A DNA stretch of 13,294 nucleotides from Candidatus Competibacteraceae bacterium (GCA_020445045.1 JAGRHI010000087.1:1-13294), one strand, 5' to 3'. Shown: positions 1-7,407, counted from the stretch's first letter. Made by a program: numbers and translations. Notes: generated from the letters alone by a model not told the origin.

Positions 1-1090
<1,090 letters not shown>

Positions 1091-1105
1091 GTCATTCAAG
1101 GTGCG

Positions 1106-1111
1106 CACCTC
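1106..1111 (-). promoter_or_regulatory. Shine-Dalgarno for ftsH, favouring a TTG start at 1099
   Basis: On the minus strand GAGGTG is followed by six bases and then TTG-AAT-GAC-ATG-GTA. The spacing is 6 to the TTG (1097-1099) but 15 to the ATG (1088-1090). The extra residues would read fMet-Asn-Asp before Met-Val-Lys-Asn, similar to the in-frame Met-Ser-Asp codons I recall just upstream of the E. coli MAKN start. Seen: motif and spacing. Inferred: use of the TTG. Confidence 0.55.
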
Positions 1112-1216
1112 AACGCTGCAAAAGCGGTTGTGATCTTGATACCGAAATAGAGAATAGAGGGATCGCTCGCTTCTCCCGAGCTTAACAGATTAAAAAATAC
1201 CAGATTTTAGACCCGC

Positions 1217-1837
1217 TCACCCACGATAGTTCCTGGCCAGCCAGTACTGTTCGGCGCTACGGGCGCGCGATGCCTTGGGCTTGCGAGGCAAAACAGCGGC
1301 GAATGCGGCGCGCAGTTCCCTGAGAAATGGATCGATACCTTCACCCTGAAACACCTTGACCAGGAAATCTCCGCCAGGCCGCAAACATTGTCGGGCAAAA
1401 TCCAGCGCCAATTCGGCCAAGTACATACCGCGCGGCTGATCCACCGCCTTGATACCCGTGGTATTGGGGGCCATATCCGATATTACAAGGTCCACGGGCC
1501 GGCCGTTCAGCGCATCCAACAATCTTTCCAGCACCACGGTCTCGCGGAAATCACCCTGAATGAATTCCATACCGGCCAGCGGTTCGAGCGGCAGTATATC
1601 CAGCGCGATCACCGCGCCTCGTGGACCAACCAGCCGTGCCGCTAGTTGCGACCAGCCTCCGGGTGCCGCGCCCAGGTCCACGACTGTGGCGCCAGGCTGC
1701 AATAATCGGTCTTTTTCTTGAATTTCCAGCAGCTTGTAGACCGCGCGGGAACGATAACCTTCCGCTTGGGCGCGGCGCACGTATTCATCGGTGAAATGCT
1801 CCCTCAACCAGCGGGTGCTGCTTTTACTGCGGGCCAT
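1217..1837 (-). CDS. rlmE: 23S rRNA (uridine-2'-O-)-methyltransferase RlmE (RrmJ/FtsJ)
   Basis: SAM-dependent enzyme that 2'-O-methylates U2552 of 23S rRNA in the A loop, a late step of 50S assembly. The product is 206 residues, close to the 209 of E. coli. Visible: N-terminal RWLREHF, catalytic Lys35 (YKL), SAM-binding VDLGAAPGGWS (53-63), the acidic D80 after the third strand, SDMAPN with D121, VKVFQGEG with K161, and the C-terminal SRARSAEQY with E196, which completes the K-D-K-E tetrad. I start at the ATG at 1837 (MARSKSSTRW). A longer frame from 1921 adds 28 residues that are only the neighbouring gene read in another frame. The start overlaps the end of the upstream small membrane protein gene by 14 bases, so translational coupling is likely. 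ftsH follows. Confidence 0.96.
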   Translation of the reverse strand: MARSKSSTRWLREHFTDEYVRRAQAEGYRSRAVYKLLEIQEKDRLLQPGATVVDLGAAPGGWSQLAARLVGPRGAVIALDILPLEPLAGMEFIQGDFRETVVLERLLDALNGRPVDLVISDMAPNTTGIKAVDQPRGMYLAELALDFARQCLRPGGDFLVKVFQGEGIDPFLRELRAAFAAVLPRKPKASRARSAEQYWLARNYRG

Positions 1838-2096
1838 CCAGATTTCGTTCCCGTTCGCGGTCGAATTGGGCCATGACCCGGTGGACCCGGATAACGATCC
1901 AAAGCATGCCCAGCAGCCCATAGCTCAGCAGCAACAACAATTGCAGCGACAGGCTCTCAAGCGCCCGCCCCTGCACCAGTAGCAGCAACACACCGACCGC
2001 CAGGATAATCCCTAGATCCAGCTTAACCTCGTTCAAAGGGCTCGGGGCTACCGTCAGCCCCTTGCCGCCAGTTACACTGTTAAAATCTTTCGCCAT
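1824..2096 (-). CDS. Small two-helix membrane protein, function unknown
   Basis: A 90-residue protein I do not recognise as a named family. After a polar N-terminus (about 1-26, ending NEVKLD) come two hydrophobic stretches, about 27-42 (LGIILAVGVLLLLVQG) and 49-69 (LSLQLLLLLSYGLLGMLWIVI). A basic, then mixed-charge tail follows (RVHRVMAQFDRERERN). This predicts an inner-membrane hairpin with both ends probably cytoplasmic. The frame shows no stop over the whole interval and fills the gap between yhbY and rlmE exactly. Its stop (TAA, 1824-1826) lies inside the rlmE start region and its ATG overlaps the divergent yhbY ATG. These features support a real gene. The alternative is a chance frame antisense to the yhbY upstream region, but the composition argues against that. 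Function cannot be assigned. Position suggests co-transcription with rlmE and ftsH. Confidence 0.62.
   Translation of the reverse strand: MAKDFNSVTGGKGLTVAPSPLNEVKLDLGIILAVGVLLLLVQGRALESLSLQLLLLLSYGLLGMLWIVIRVHRVMAQFDRERERNLDGPQ
2081..2086 (+). promoter_or_regulatory. Candidate -10 box for yhbY; possible leaderless start
   Basis: TAAAAT lies eight bases before the yhbY ATG at 2095, and no Shine-Dalgarno is visible between them. Transcription would begin close to the A of the start codon, giving a leaderless or near-leaderless mRNA. No convincing -35 is seen at 16-18 bases (TTGCCG at 2062 is only 13 bases away), so this is weak. Confidence 0.3.
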
Positions 2097-2406
2097 GTTC
2101 GATTATCCCGTGCCCATCCTGACCAACCCACAAAAGCGTCATCTCAAGACCTTGGCCCATCACCGCAAACCAATTGTGATCGTCGGCGACAACGGCATCA
2201 CACCGGCGGTCATCCATGAAATCCTGCTGGCTCTCGGCCATCATGAACTGATCAAGATTCGAGTCAATGCCGAAGATCGCGAAGCGCGGGAAGCGATGAT
2301 CGCGGAGATTTGCGCGGCGACCGACGCGACACTGATCCAGCGAATTGGCCACATCGCCACACTGTTCCGCCGCAATCATGAAACGCCGCGCATCGAACTG
2401 CCGTGA
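2095..2406 (+). CDS. yhbY: YhbY, ribosome-associated RNA-binding (CRM domain) protein
   Basis: Small KH-like (CRM-domain) protein that binds pre-50S ribosomal particles and helps large-subunit maturation. The product is 103 residues, against 97 in E. coli. Visible: the N-terminal helix with QKRHLKTLAHHRKPIV, the family GxxG loop as GDNG (31-34), HHELIKIRV (49-57), AEDREAREAMIAEI, and the terminal strand LIQRIGHIATLFRR. I choose the ATG at 2095. A TTG at 2062 would add eleven residues with no family match. The ATG overlaps by two bases the start codon of the divergent membrane protein gene, so both promoters must lie in the other gene's coding sequence. Divergence from rlmE-ftsH is the arrangement known in enterobacteria. 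It stands alone on this strand, facing the tRNA cluster. Confidence 0.93.
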   Translation: MFDYPVPILTNPQKRHLKTLAHHRKPIVIVGDNGITPAVIHEILLALGHHELIKIRVNAEDREAREAMIAEICAATDATLIQRIGHIATLFRRNHETPRIELP

Positions 2407-2695
2407 ACTCTCGGAGGATTGTCAACGCTTCAGCAGGGTGGCGTCAATTATGGGCCGTGCTCCGACGATCACTCTGCATCGTCGAGGAAAAGAGGGACAC
2501 TGCCCTGGCCGTTCTGGAAAAAGCCAATCACGGAAATGGCTGGAAAAACTCGCTGTGGTTCGAGCGTGACCTAAGACAACATCCTCAAGAAACGCCGCTT
2601 TATCCTAATGACACTCATGGGAGGATGCTTGGTGGAAAAATGGTTTTTTACAGCAGCCTACGTCGGTTGGGTATTTGCCTGACCACCTGATTCCA
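2407..2695. other. Intergenic stretch without a supported gene
   Basis: 289 bases where yhbY (plus) and the tRNA cluster (minus) converge. Open frames exist on the plus strand up to about 2690, but they share nothing recognisable with a protein family, begin inside yhbY and have no ribosome site. Two perfect 7-base inverted repeats are present, CGACGAT/ATCGTCG (2463-2469 and 2478-2484) and CATCCTC/GAGGATG (2580-2586 and 2621-2627). Neither has a T-tract, so I see no clear intrinsic terminator for either yhbY or tRNA-Leu. Confidence 0.6.
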
Positions 2696-2781
2696 TGGTG
2701 CTGGTGGTGGGACTCGAACCCACAAGGCCGCGAAGCCGCAGGATTTTAAGTCCTGTGTGTATACCATTCCACCACACCAGC
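2696..2781 (-). tRNA. leuZ: tRNA-Leu (anticodon TAA)
   Basis: The reverse complement folds as a class II tRNA of 86 bases. The acceptor GCTGGTG pairs with CACCAGC, followed by A73 and an encoded CCA. The anticodon arm is CAGGA-CTTAAAA-TCCTG with anticodon TAA, there is a long variable arm capped by TTCG, and the T arm carries GGTTCGAGTCCC. It reads UUA/UUG leucine codons. It sits ten bases downstream of tRNA-Cys and is last in the cluster, as leuZ is in E. coli. Confidence 0.97.
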
Positions 2782-2791
2782 GAAGGTAGGT

Positions 2792-2865
2792 TGGAGGCTA
2801 GGGTCGGAATCGAACCGGCGTCCACGGCTTTGCAGGCCGCTGCATGACCACTCTGCCACCTAGCC
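2792..2865 (-). tRNA. cysT: tRNA-Cys (anticodon GCA)
   Basis: 74 bases with acceptor GGCTAGG/CCTAGCC, U73 (the main cysteine identity base) and an encoded CCA. The anticodon loop CTGCAAA gives GCA, and the T arm contains GGTTCGATTCC. It is ten bases from tRNA-Leu, so the two are surely one transcript. No obvious promoter of its own is visible in the 80 bases separating it from tRNA-Gly. Confidence 0.97.
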
Positions 2866-2908
2866 CGGTGACGAAGACTCATGCGCCAGCATCGATGGCC
2901 GGGCGCAT

Positions 2909-2935
2909 AAAAAAGCCCCGATTTTATTTCGAGGC
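2909..2935 (-). terminator. Terminator-like hairpin between tRNA-Gly and tRNA-Cys
   Basis: On the minus strand GCCTCGA (2935-2929), a seven-base AATAAAA loop and TCGGGGC (2921-2915) form a 7-bp stem with one U-G pair, followed at once by six Ts (2914-2909). This is the form of an intrinsic terminator. Because tRNA-Cys and tRNA-Leu lie downstream without an evident promoter, it may attenuate rather than end the transcript, or serve as a processing site. Confidence 0.6.
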
Positions 2936-2945
2936 CAGGGAGTCT

Positions 2946-3021
<76 letters not shown>

Positions 3022-3035
3022 CGCGTAGAAACGCC

Positions 3036-3063
3036 ATATTAACGCAAAAAACGGACTCGTCAA
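3036..3063 (-). promoter_or_regulatory. Sigma-70 promoter for the tRNA-Gly-Cys-Leu cluster
   Basis: On the minus strand TTGACG (3063-3058), a 16-base spacer and TAATAT (3041-3036) match the -35 and -10 boxes at 5/6 and 4/6. Transcription would start about 3028-3030, a few bases before the mature tRNA-Gly 5' end at 3021. The promoter lies wholly in the short gap after pgsA, so the tRNAs need not depend on read-through from uvrC-pgsA. Confidence 0.72.
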
Positions 3064-3070
3064 GCCTTCA

Positions 3071-3628
3071 TCAAGCTTTCAGCACTGGCCAGGCCGCTAG
3101 CAGATAATGCAGCATGGACCAAAGCGTCAGTACCGCGGCAACCAGCAACAAACCCTGCCCCACCGCCAGGGTCGGGAAAAAACCGCCGAACGGCTCTCGA
3201 TAGAGCAACAGCAGCACGGCGACCATCTGGGCGGTGGTTTTGATCTTGCCGATCATGGACACCGCTACCCGCCCATGCCCTCCGATCTGCGCCATCCACT
3301 CCCGCAACGCGGAGATGGCGATTTCGCGGCCGATGATGATCATTGCCGTTACCGCCATCAAGGGGGTGGGAATGGCCTGCACCAGCAAAACCAGTGCCGC
3401 CGCCACCATTAGCTTATCGGCGACCGGGTCGAGAAACGCGCCAAAGGCAGAAGTCTGGCCGAGCCGCCGGGCTAGGTAGCCATCCAGCCAATCGGTCAGC
3501 GCCGCCAGCCCGAACAATGCGGTGCACAGCAGGTTGGCGCCACGAAACGGCAGAAAGAACACGCCCACGAAAACCGGTATCAACGCGATCCGCAGCAGGG
3601 TCAGCCAGGTAGGCAGGTTCAGTTGCAT
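3071..3628 (-). CDS. pgsA: CDP-diacylglycerol-glycerol-3-phosphate 3-phosphatidyltransferase
   Basis: Inner-membrane enzyme that makes phosphatidylglycerophosphate from CDP-diacylglycerol and glycerol-3-phosphate, the committed step to phosphatidylglycerol and cardiolipin. The 185 residues match the usual length. The CDP-alcohol phosphotransferase signature is complete: D46, D49, G50, A53, R54, G63, D67 and D71 in TDWLDGYLARRLG...FGAFLDPVADK. Hydrophobic segments lie at about 7-27, 32-45, 72-90, 92-106 and 148-180. REIAISALREWMA and GKIKTTAQM are also close to E. coli. I start at the ATG at 3628 (MQLNLPTW, as in E. coli MQFNIPT). A TTG at 3646 would add six unmatched residues. The gap to the uvrC stop is 14 bases, so the two are one operon. 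Confidence 0.96.
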   Translation of the reverse strand: MQLNLPTWLTLLRIALIPVFVGVFFLPFRGANLLCTALFGLAALTDWLDGYLARRLGQTSAFGAFLDPVADKLMVAAALVLLVQAIPTPLMAVTAMIIIGREIAISALREWMAQIGGHGRVAVSMIGKIKTTAQMVAVLLLLYREPFGGFFPTLAVGQGLLLVAAVLTLWSMLHYLLAAWPVLKA

Positions 3629-3642
3629 GGTTCGACGGGCGG

Positions 3643-5472
3643 TCAACTTTCATCGTGGAAAACATCGTAGATGCGTCGTGCCAGTTCGGCGCTGATACCA
3701 TCCACTCGGGCAATATCCTCGACGCCGGCCCGGGATAGTTGTTTCAAGCCACCGAACTGCCCGAGCAACGCCTGCCGGCGTTGGGTCCCGATACCGGGGA
3801 TGCTTTCGAGCGCGGAGGTGGTACGCCCTCTGATCCGACGCTGGCGGTGGCCGGCAATCGCGAAGCGGTGTGCTTCGTCACGGATCTGCTGCACCAGATG
3901 CAGCGCGGCTGAATCGGCCGACAGTATAATCGGGCGATTTTCCTCGAACAAGTAAAGCGTTTCCAGCCCCGGCCTGCGTCCCGTCCCCTTGGCGATGCCG
4001 ATCACCACGAGCCCGGTGATTCCCAACTCCTCCAGTACCTTGCGGGCCTGGGTCAACTGGCCTTTGCCGCCGTCGACGAACAGGACATCCGGCAATCGTT
4101 CCCGTTCATCGCGCAGGCGAACGTAGCGTCGGGTCAGCGCTTGGCGCAGGGCGGCGTAATCGTCGCCTGGGGTAATCCCTTCGATATTGTAGCGGCGATA
4201 GTCGGACTTGACCGGCCCTTCCGGACCGAACACCACGCACGACGCAACCGGCGCCTCGCCGTAAGTGTGGCTGACGTCGAAACATTCCAGTCGCGCCAGT
4301 TCGAATTCGCAGCCCAGTGCTTCCCGTAGCGCCTCCAATCGGCGATGCATCCCGGCCTGACTAGATAGGTGGGCGACCAGTGCGTGCTCGGCGTTTTGGA
4401 GCGCCATGGCCAACCAGCGGGCGCGCTCGCCGCGCGGGCGGTGGGCGATTCGCACCCGATGCCCGGCTCGTTCCTGAAAGGCCTGGATCAGCAGCGCCAT
4501 CTCCGTCGGTTCGTGACTGATCAACAGATCGGCCGGAAGGGTCTTGTCGAGGTAGTACTGCGCCAGGAACGCGCTCAACACGGCGCCGGCTTCCTCCTCC
4601 TCGGGCAAACGGGGGAAAAACGCCTGGTTACCGAGCAGCCGACCACCGCGAAACATAAAAACCTGCACGCAGGCCACGCCGCACCGCACCGCGCAGGCCA
4701 CCACATCGAGATCGCCGCTCTCGCCCTCGACATGCTGGCGCTGCTGGACCTGCCGTAAATCGGCAATCTGGTCGCGGCAGAGTGCCGCCTGCTCGAAATC
4801 CAGCGTGGCGGCGGCTCTTTCCATCCGCAATACCAGCTCGTCGATCACTTGCCCGCTCTTGCCTTCCAAAAACAGGACGGCATCGCGTAGATGGCGTTGG
4901 TAACCTGCCTCGTCGATCAGGCCGACGCAGGGTCCGGTGCAGCGCTTGATCTGATACTGCAAGCAGGGACGGCCCCGACCGCGGAAAAAACTGTCCTCGC
5001 ATGGCCGCAGTCGAAAAGTTTTCTGTAGCAGGTTCAAGGTATCGTGGACGGCATTGACGTTGGGATACGGGCCGAAATAGCGCCCCGCCGCGCGCTTGGC
5101 ACCCCGATGCAACACCATCCGAGGGAACGCGCCGGCCGATACATGAATGTAGGGATAGCCTTTGTCGTCGCGCAACAGAATGTTGTAGCGCGGCTTGAAC
5201 TGCTTGATCAGCGTACTTTCCAGAATCAGCGCCTCGACCTCGGTATGGGTCACCGTGACTTCGACGGCGCGGATGCGGGCAACCAAGCTGCGTACCTTGG
5301 CGGCTGTCTGATTCTCCCGGAAGTAGCTGGAAACACGCTGCTTGAGATTGCGAGCCTTACCGACGTAAAGCACCGTGCCGCGCTCGTCCAGCATCCGATA
5401 GACGCCGGGCAACGCGGTGAGATGCTTGAGAAAAATCCTGGGGTCGAACGGCGGTGGTGGAGATATGGTCAT
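3643..5472 (-). CDS. uvrC: UvrABC system protein C (excinuclease subunit)
   Basis: Nuclease of nucleotide-excision repair that makes both incisions around a lesion after UvrAB loading. 609 residues from this ATG, against 610 in E. coli. In order: GIY-YIG domain (about 20-98; PGVYRM, LYVGKARNLKQRVSSYF) for the 3' cut; four cysteines C158, C170, C178 and C182 with the spacing known to bind an iron-sulfur cluster in E. coli UvrC; a UVR/UvrB-contact helix pair (about 208-242); an RNase H-like domain for the 5' cut with LECFDVSHTYGE, SDYRRYNIEGITPGDDY and FVDGGKGQL; and two C-terminal helix-hairpin-helix motifs (LESIPGIGTQRRQALL, IARVDGISAELARRIY). A TTG at 5514 would add 14 residues, and neither start has a strong ribosome site. 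The gap to the regulator upstream is 57 bases, or 15 from the TTG. Confidence 0.97.
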   Translation of the reverse strand: MTISPPPPFDPRIFLKHLTALPGVYRMLDERGTVLYVGKARNLKQRVSSYFRENQTAAKVRSLVARIRAVEVTVTHTEVEALILESTLIKQFKPRYNILLRDDKGYPYIHVSAGAFPRMVLHRGAKRAAGRYFGPYPNVNAVHDTLNLLQKTFRLRPCEDSFFRGRGRPCLQYQIKRCTGPCVGLIDEAGYQRHLRDAVLFLEGKSGQVIDELVLRMERAAATLDFEQAALCRDQIADLRQVQQRQHVEGESGDLDVVACAVRCGVACVQVFMFRGGRLLGNQAFFPRLPEEEEAGAVLSAFLAQYYLDKTLPADLLISHEPTEMALLIQAFQERAGHRVRIAHRPRGERARWLAMALQNAEHALVAHLSSQAGMHRRLEALREALGCEFELARLECFDVSHTYGEAPVASCVVFGPEGPVKSDYRRYNIEGITPGDDYAALRQALTRRYVRLRDERERLPDVLFVDGGKGQLTQARKVLEELGITGLVVIGIAKGTGRRPGLETLYLFEENRPIILSADSAALHLVQQIRDEAHRFAIAGHRQRRIRGRTTSALESIPGIGTQRRQALLGQFGGLKQLSRAGVEDIARVDGISAELARRIYDVFHDES

Positions 5473-5529
5473 CTTGGCGATATCGCGGCCCGCGGCCTGG
5501 GCCACCTCACTCAAAACGACCGCGCCAGA

Positions 5530-6873
5530 TCAGGAATTATCCCGTCGGATATCGTATTTCTCCATCAAACGATACAGCGTCATGCGCGAAACCCCCAGTT
5601 CCTGGGCGGCGCGGGCGATGTTGAAGCGAGTACGCAGCAAGGTCGATTGGATCGTTTCGCGATCGGCCGCCATCCGAGCTTCGTCCAGGGTCACAAAGCC
5701 GCGCCCCAGCGAGCGCCGTTCCAGTTCCAGGTCGTCGGGGGTGACATACGGCCCCTCGCTCAACAGCACTGCTCGGCGTACCCGGTTCATCAATTCCCGC
5801 ACGTTGCCGGGCCAATCGTAACGATTGATGACCTCCAACGCATCGCGGCTCAACCCTTTGGCGGAAGTCCTGGTCTCGGCGGCAAACTTGGTGAAGAAGT
5901 GCTTGGCCAGCAACTCGACGTCGTTCTTGCGCTCGCGCAGAGCCGGCGCCCGCAAGTGCAGCACGTTGAGCCGGTAGTACAAGTCCTCACGGAATCGACC
6001 GTCTCGCACCACCTGTTCCAGATGGGTGTTGGTGGCGGCGATCACGCGGACATTGACCGGAATCGGCTTGGTGCTGCCCAGGCGACGGATCTTCTTTTCC
6101 TCCAGAAACCGCAACAAATTGGCTTGCAGTTCGGGAGCGAGATCGCCGATCTCGTCCAGAAACAGCGTACCGCCATTCGCGGATTCGAGGTGGCCGATCC
6201 GGCGCTCGCTGGCGCCGGTGAACGCGCCCTTCTCATGCCCGAACAGTTCCGATTGAATCAGGTTGGCGGGCAGCGCGGCACAGTTCATGGCGACGAACGG
6301 CGACACCACGCGGGCGGAATACTCATGAATGGCGCGGGCCGTTTGCTCCTTGCCGGTACCGCTTTCCCCGGTAATCAGCACCGGCACATCCACTTCCGCT
6401 GCTTTCTGAATGCCCCGAAACAGGGTTTGCATGACGGCGCTGTTACCGATCAACCCGTACTGGGATTCCGTCTCGCGTTGCTGGCGAAGGGCGATTTCGG
6501 TCAGATTTGCCATGCCGTAGGCGTGCCCAAGCGTCACCGCCAGGCGCGCGGGATCGATGGGCAGGGTATGATAATCACAGCAGCGCTCGGCGATGATGCT
6601 GGATAACAGCTTGCGATCGAGGCACTGGCGAGATAGCGCCATGACCCACTGCATCTTTCGGCGAGCCAGCATCAGGTCGACCACCCACTGGACCGACCGC
6701 TCGGGCTCGCAGCTAAAAAGGATAACCAGGCCCACCTCAAACGAATGCTCGGTGAGCAACGTTCTGGCCATAACGGGTTCCTGGGCCCAATACACTTCCC
6801 AGTCCGCCGCCGCGATTTGCTGGAGCAAAGCCTCCTCAACCGCTCCCGTACTCAAAATCAGAAGCTTGCGCAT
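5530..6873 (-). CDS. VpsR-like AAA+ enhancer-binding-type transcriptional regulator
   Basis: 447 residues in three parts. Residues 1-125 resemble a receiver fold, but where a phosphoacceptor Asp is expected (about 45-58, VGLVILFSCEPE) there is none. Residues 139-375 are a sigma-54 activator-type AAA+ domain: Walker A GESGTGKE (169-176), an intact GAFTGA loop (216-221), Walker B GTLFLDEIGDL (235-245), FREDLYYRLNV (294-304) and WPGNVREL (354-361). Residues 408-442 are a Fis-type helix-turn-helix (FNIARAAQELGVSRMTLYRL). The architecture and non-canonical N-terminus recall VpsR of Vibrio cholerae, which binds cyclic-di-GMP and controls biofilm genes. The resemblance is from memory of the family, not an alignment. 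GAFTGA means sigma-54 contact is possible. It heads the uvrC-pgsA unit where E. coli has the two-component regulator uvrY. A good ribosome site, AGGTGA, lies six bases before the ATG. Targets are unknown. Confidence 0.85.
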   Translation of the reverse strand: MRKLLILSTGAVEEALLQQIAAADWEVYWAQEPVMARTLLTEHSFEVGLVILFSCEPERSVQWVVDLMLARRKMQWVMALSRQCLDRKLLSSIIAERCCDYHTLPIDPARLAVTLGHAYGMANLTEIALRQQRETESQYGLIGNSAVMQTLFRGIQKAAEVDVPVLITGESGTGKEQTARAIHEYSARVVSPFVAMNCAALPANLIQSELFGHEKGAFTGASERRIGHLESANGGTLFLDEIGDLAPELQANLLRFLEEKKIRRLGSTKPIPVNVRVIAATNTHLEQVVRDGRFREDLYYRLNVLHLRAPALRERKNDVELLAKHFFTKFAAETRTSAKGLSRDALEVINRYDWPGNVRELMNRVRRAVLLSEGPYVTPDDLELERRSLGRGFVTLDEARMAADRETIQSTLLRTRFNIARAAQELGVSRMTLYRLMEKYDIRRDNS

Positions 6874-7204
6874 CGAATCTCACCTATCGTCGATTGGATG
6901 GAACACCGAGTTCCGCCGTGCCGGAAAAGGACGCTCGGAATCATTCGTCGTTATACTCAAAGACAGCCACACCATACATACTGCGTCATCTTCAAACATC
7001 CAATTCGACCAAATGACCTTAAAAATGCTTCATATATGTTTTATTTGTAACCAACAACCCGTGATGAGCCAGATTGTATCAGTTCGAGGGATTTCCTCAC
7101 GATTCGACAAGAGCTTTACCCTGCATACGCAATCATGGCGCTGAACTTGGCTGGTTTGTCATCCTTGATACTTGAAAAAGACACAGTAATGTAAATATTA
7201 TGCA

Positions 7205-7232
7205 TTGAAGCGTAGATATTGTCTACTACAAT
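7205..7232 (+). promoter_or_regulatory. Candidate sigma-70 promoter for pyrD
   Basis: TTGAAG (7205-7210), a 16-base spacer and TACAAT (7227-7232) match the consensus boxes at 4/6 and 5/6. Transcription would begin near 7239, leaving a leader of about 170 bases before the pyrD ATG. The spacer contains an inverted repeat, GTAGA-TATTG-TCTAC, between the two boxes, well placed for a repressor or activator. Confidence 0.45.
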
Positions 7233-7300
7233 GACCTTGGCTTTTCGAGAAATCTGTATTATGAACCTGCACTATTGATGGCCCTCTGTCAGGTAGACAA
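7212..7300. repeat. Three GTAGAYA half-sites around the pyrD promoter
   Basis: GTAGATA (7212-7218, plus), GTAGACA (7226-7220, minus) and GTAGACA (7293-7299, plus) occur within 90 bases. The second and third form a perfect 8-base inverted repeat, TTGTCTAC (7219-7226) and GTAGACAA (7293-7300). The first two make a compact palindrome inside the promoter spacer. This looks like an operator, but no known regulator is assigned. Confidence 0.35.
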
Positions 7301-7340
7301 CACAACCGCCCTTTTTCCGAACGGAGGCAACCGACGCTTC

Positions 7341-7369
7341 ATGTGACGATAGTCGCCTTATCTTCACGT
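7341..7369 (+). promoter_or_regulatory. Imperfect hairpin / inverted repeat in the pyrD leader
   Basis: ATGTGA-C-GATA and TATC-T-TCACGT can pair as a ten-pair stem (one G-U, one C-T mismatch) around a seven-base loop, GTCGCCT. It ends 38 bases before the pyrD ATG. There is no following T-tract, so it is not a classical terminator. It could be an RNA structure or a protein-binding site. Confidence 0.35.
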
Positions 7370-7407
7370 TAGTGGCTTTCTACTCATCATTGAGTCCAAG
7401 GATAGCG

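Larger units (their letters stand above)
6874..7407. promoter_or_regulatory. AT-rich divergent control region between the regulator gene and pyrD
   Basis: 534 bases without a supported gene. It is clearly AT-rich against its surroundings: by hand count 7161-7260 contains 32 G+C in 100. It holds the ribosome sites of both flanking genes (AGGTGA at 6880-6885 minus, AAGGA at 7398-7402 plus), a candidate plus-strand promoter (7205-7232), a repeated GTAGAYA heptamer (7212-7300), an imperfect hairpin near pyrD (7341-7369), and AT-rich blocks such as the palindrome CATATATG (7031-7038). No convincing promoter for the minus-strand regulator gene was found. Open frames here are short and look non-coding. 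Confidence 0.7.

Noticed and set aside
1165..1181. Hairpin GCTCG-CTTCTCC-CGAGC between rlmE and ftsH
   Set aside because: It has only five pairs and no T-tract on the minus strand. A terminator here would also separate rlmE from ftsH, so I do not call it.
2463..2484. Seven-base inverted repeat as a yhbY terminator
   Set aside because: The stem is perfect but is followed by AGGAAAAGAGG, not by Ts, on the plus strand.
2403..2690. Possible 95-residue protein after yhbY
   Set aside because: It begins inside the yhbY stop region without a ribosome site. The composition is not protein-like and no family is recognised.
5044..6606. Plus-strand open frame of 520 codons across uvrC and the regulator gene
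   Set aside because: It runs antisense through two well-supported genes and their junction. It is a by-product of GC-rich codon use, with no recognisable domain.
6593..7144. Plus-strand frame of 183 codons spanning the regulator start and the AT-rich gap
   Set aside because: Half is antisense to the regulator and the rest is AT-rich non-coding sequence, with no family match.
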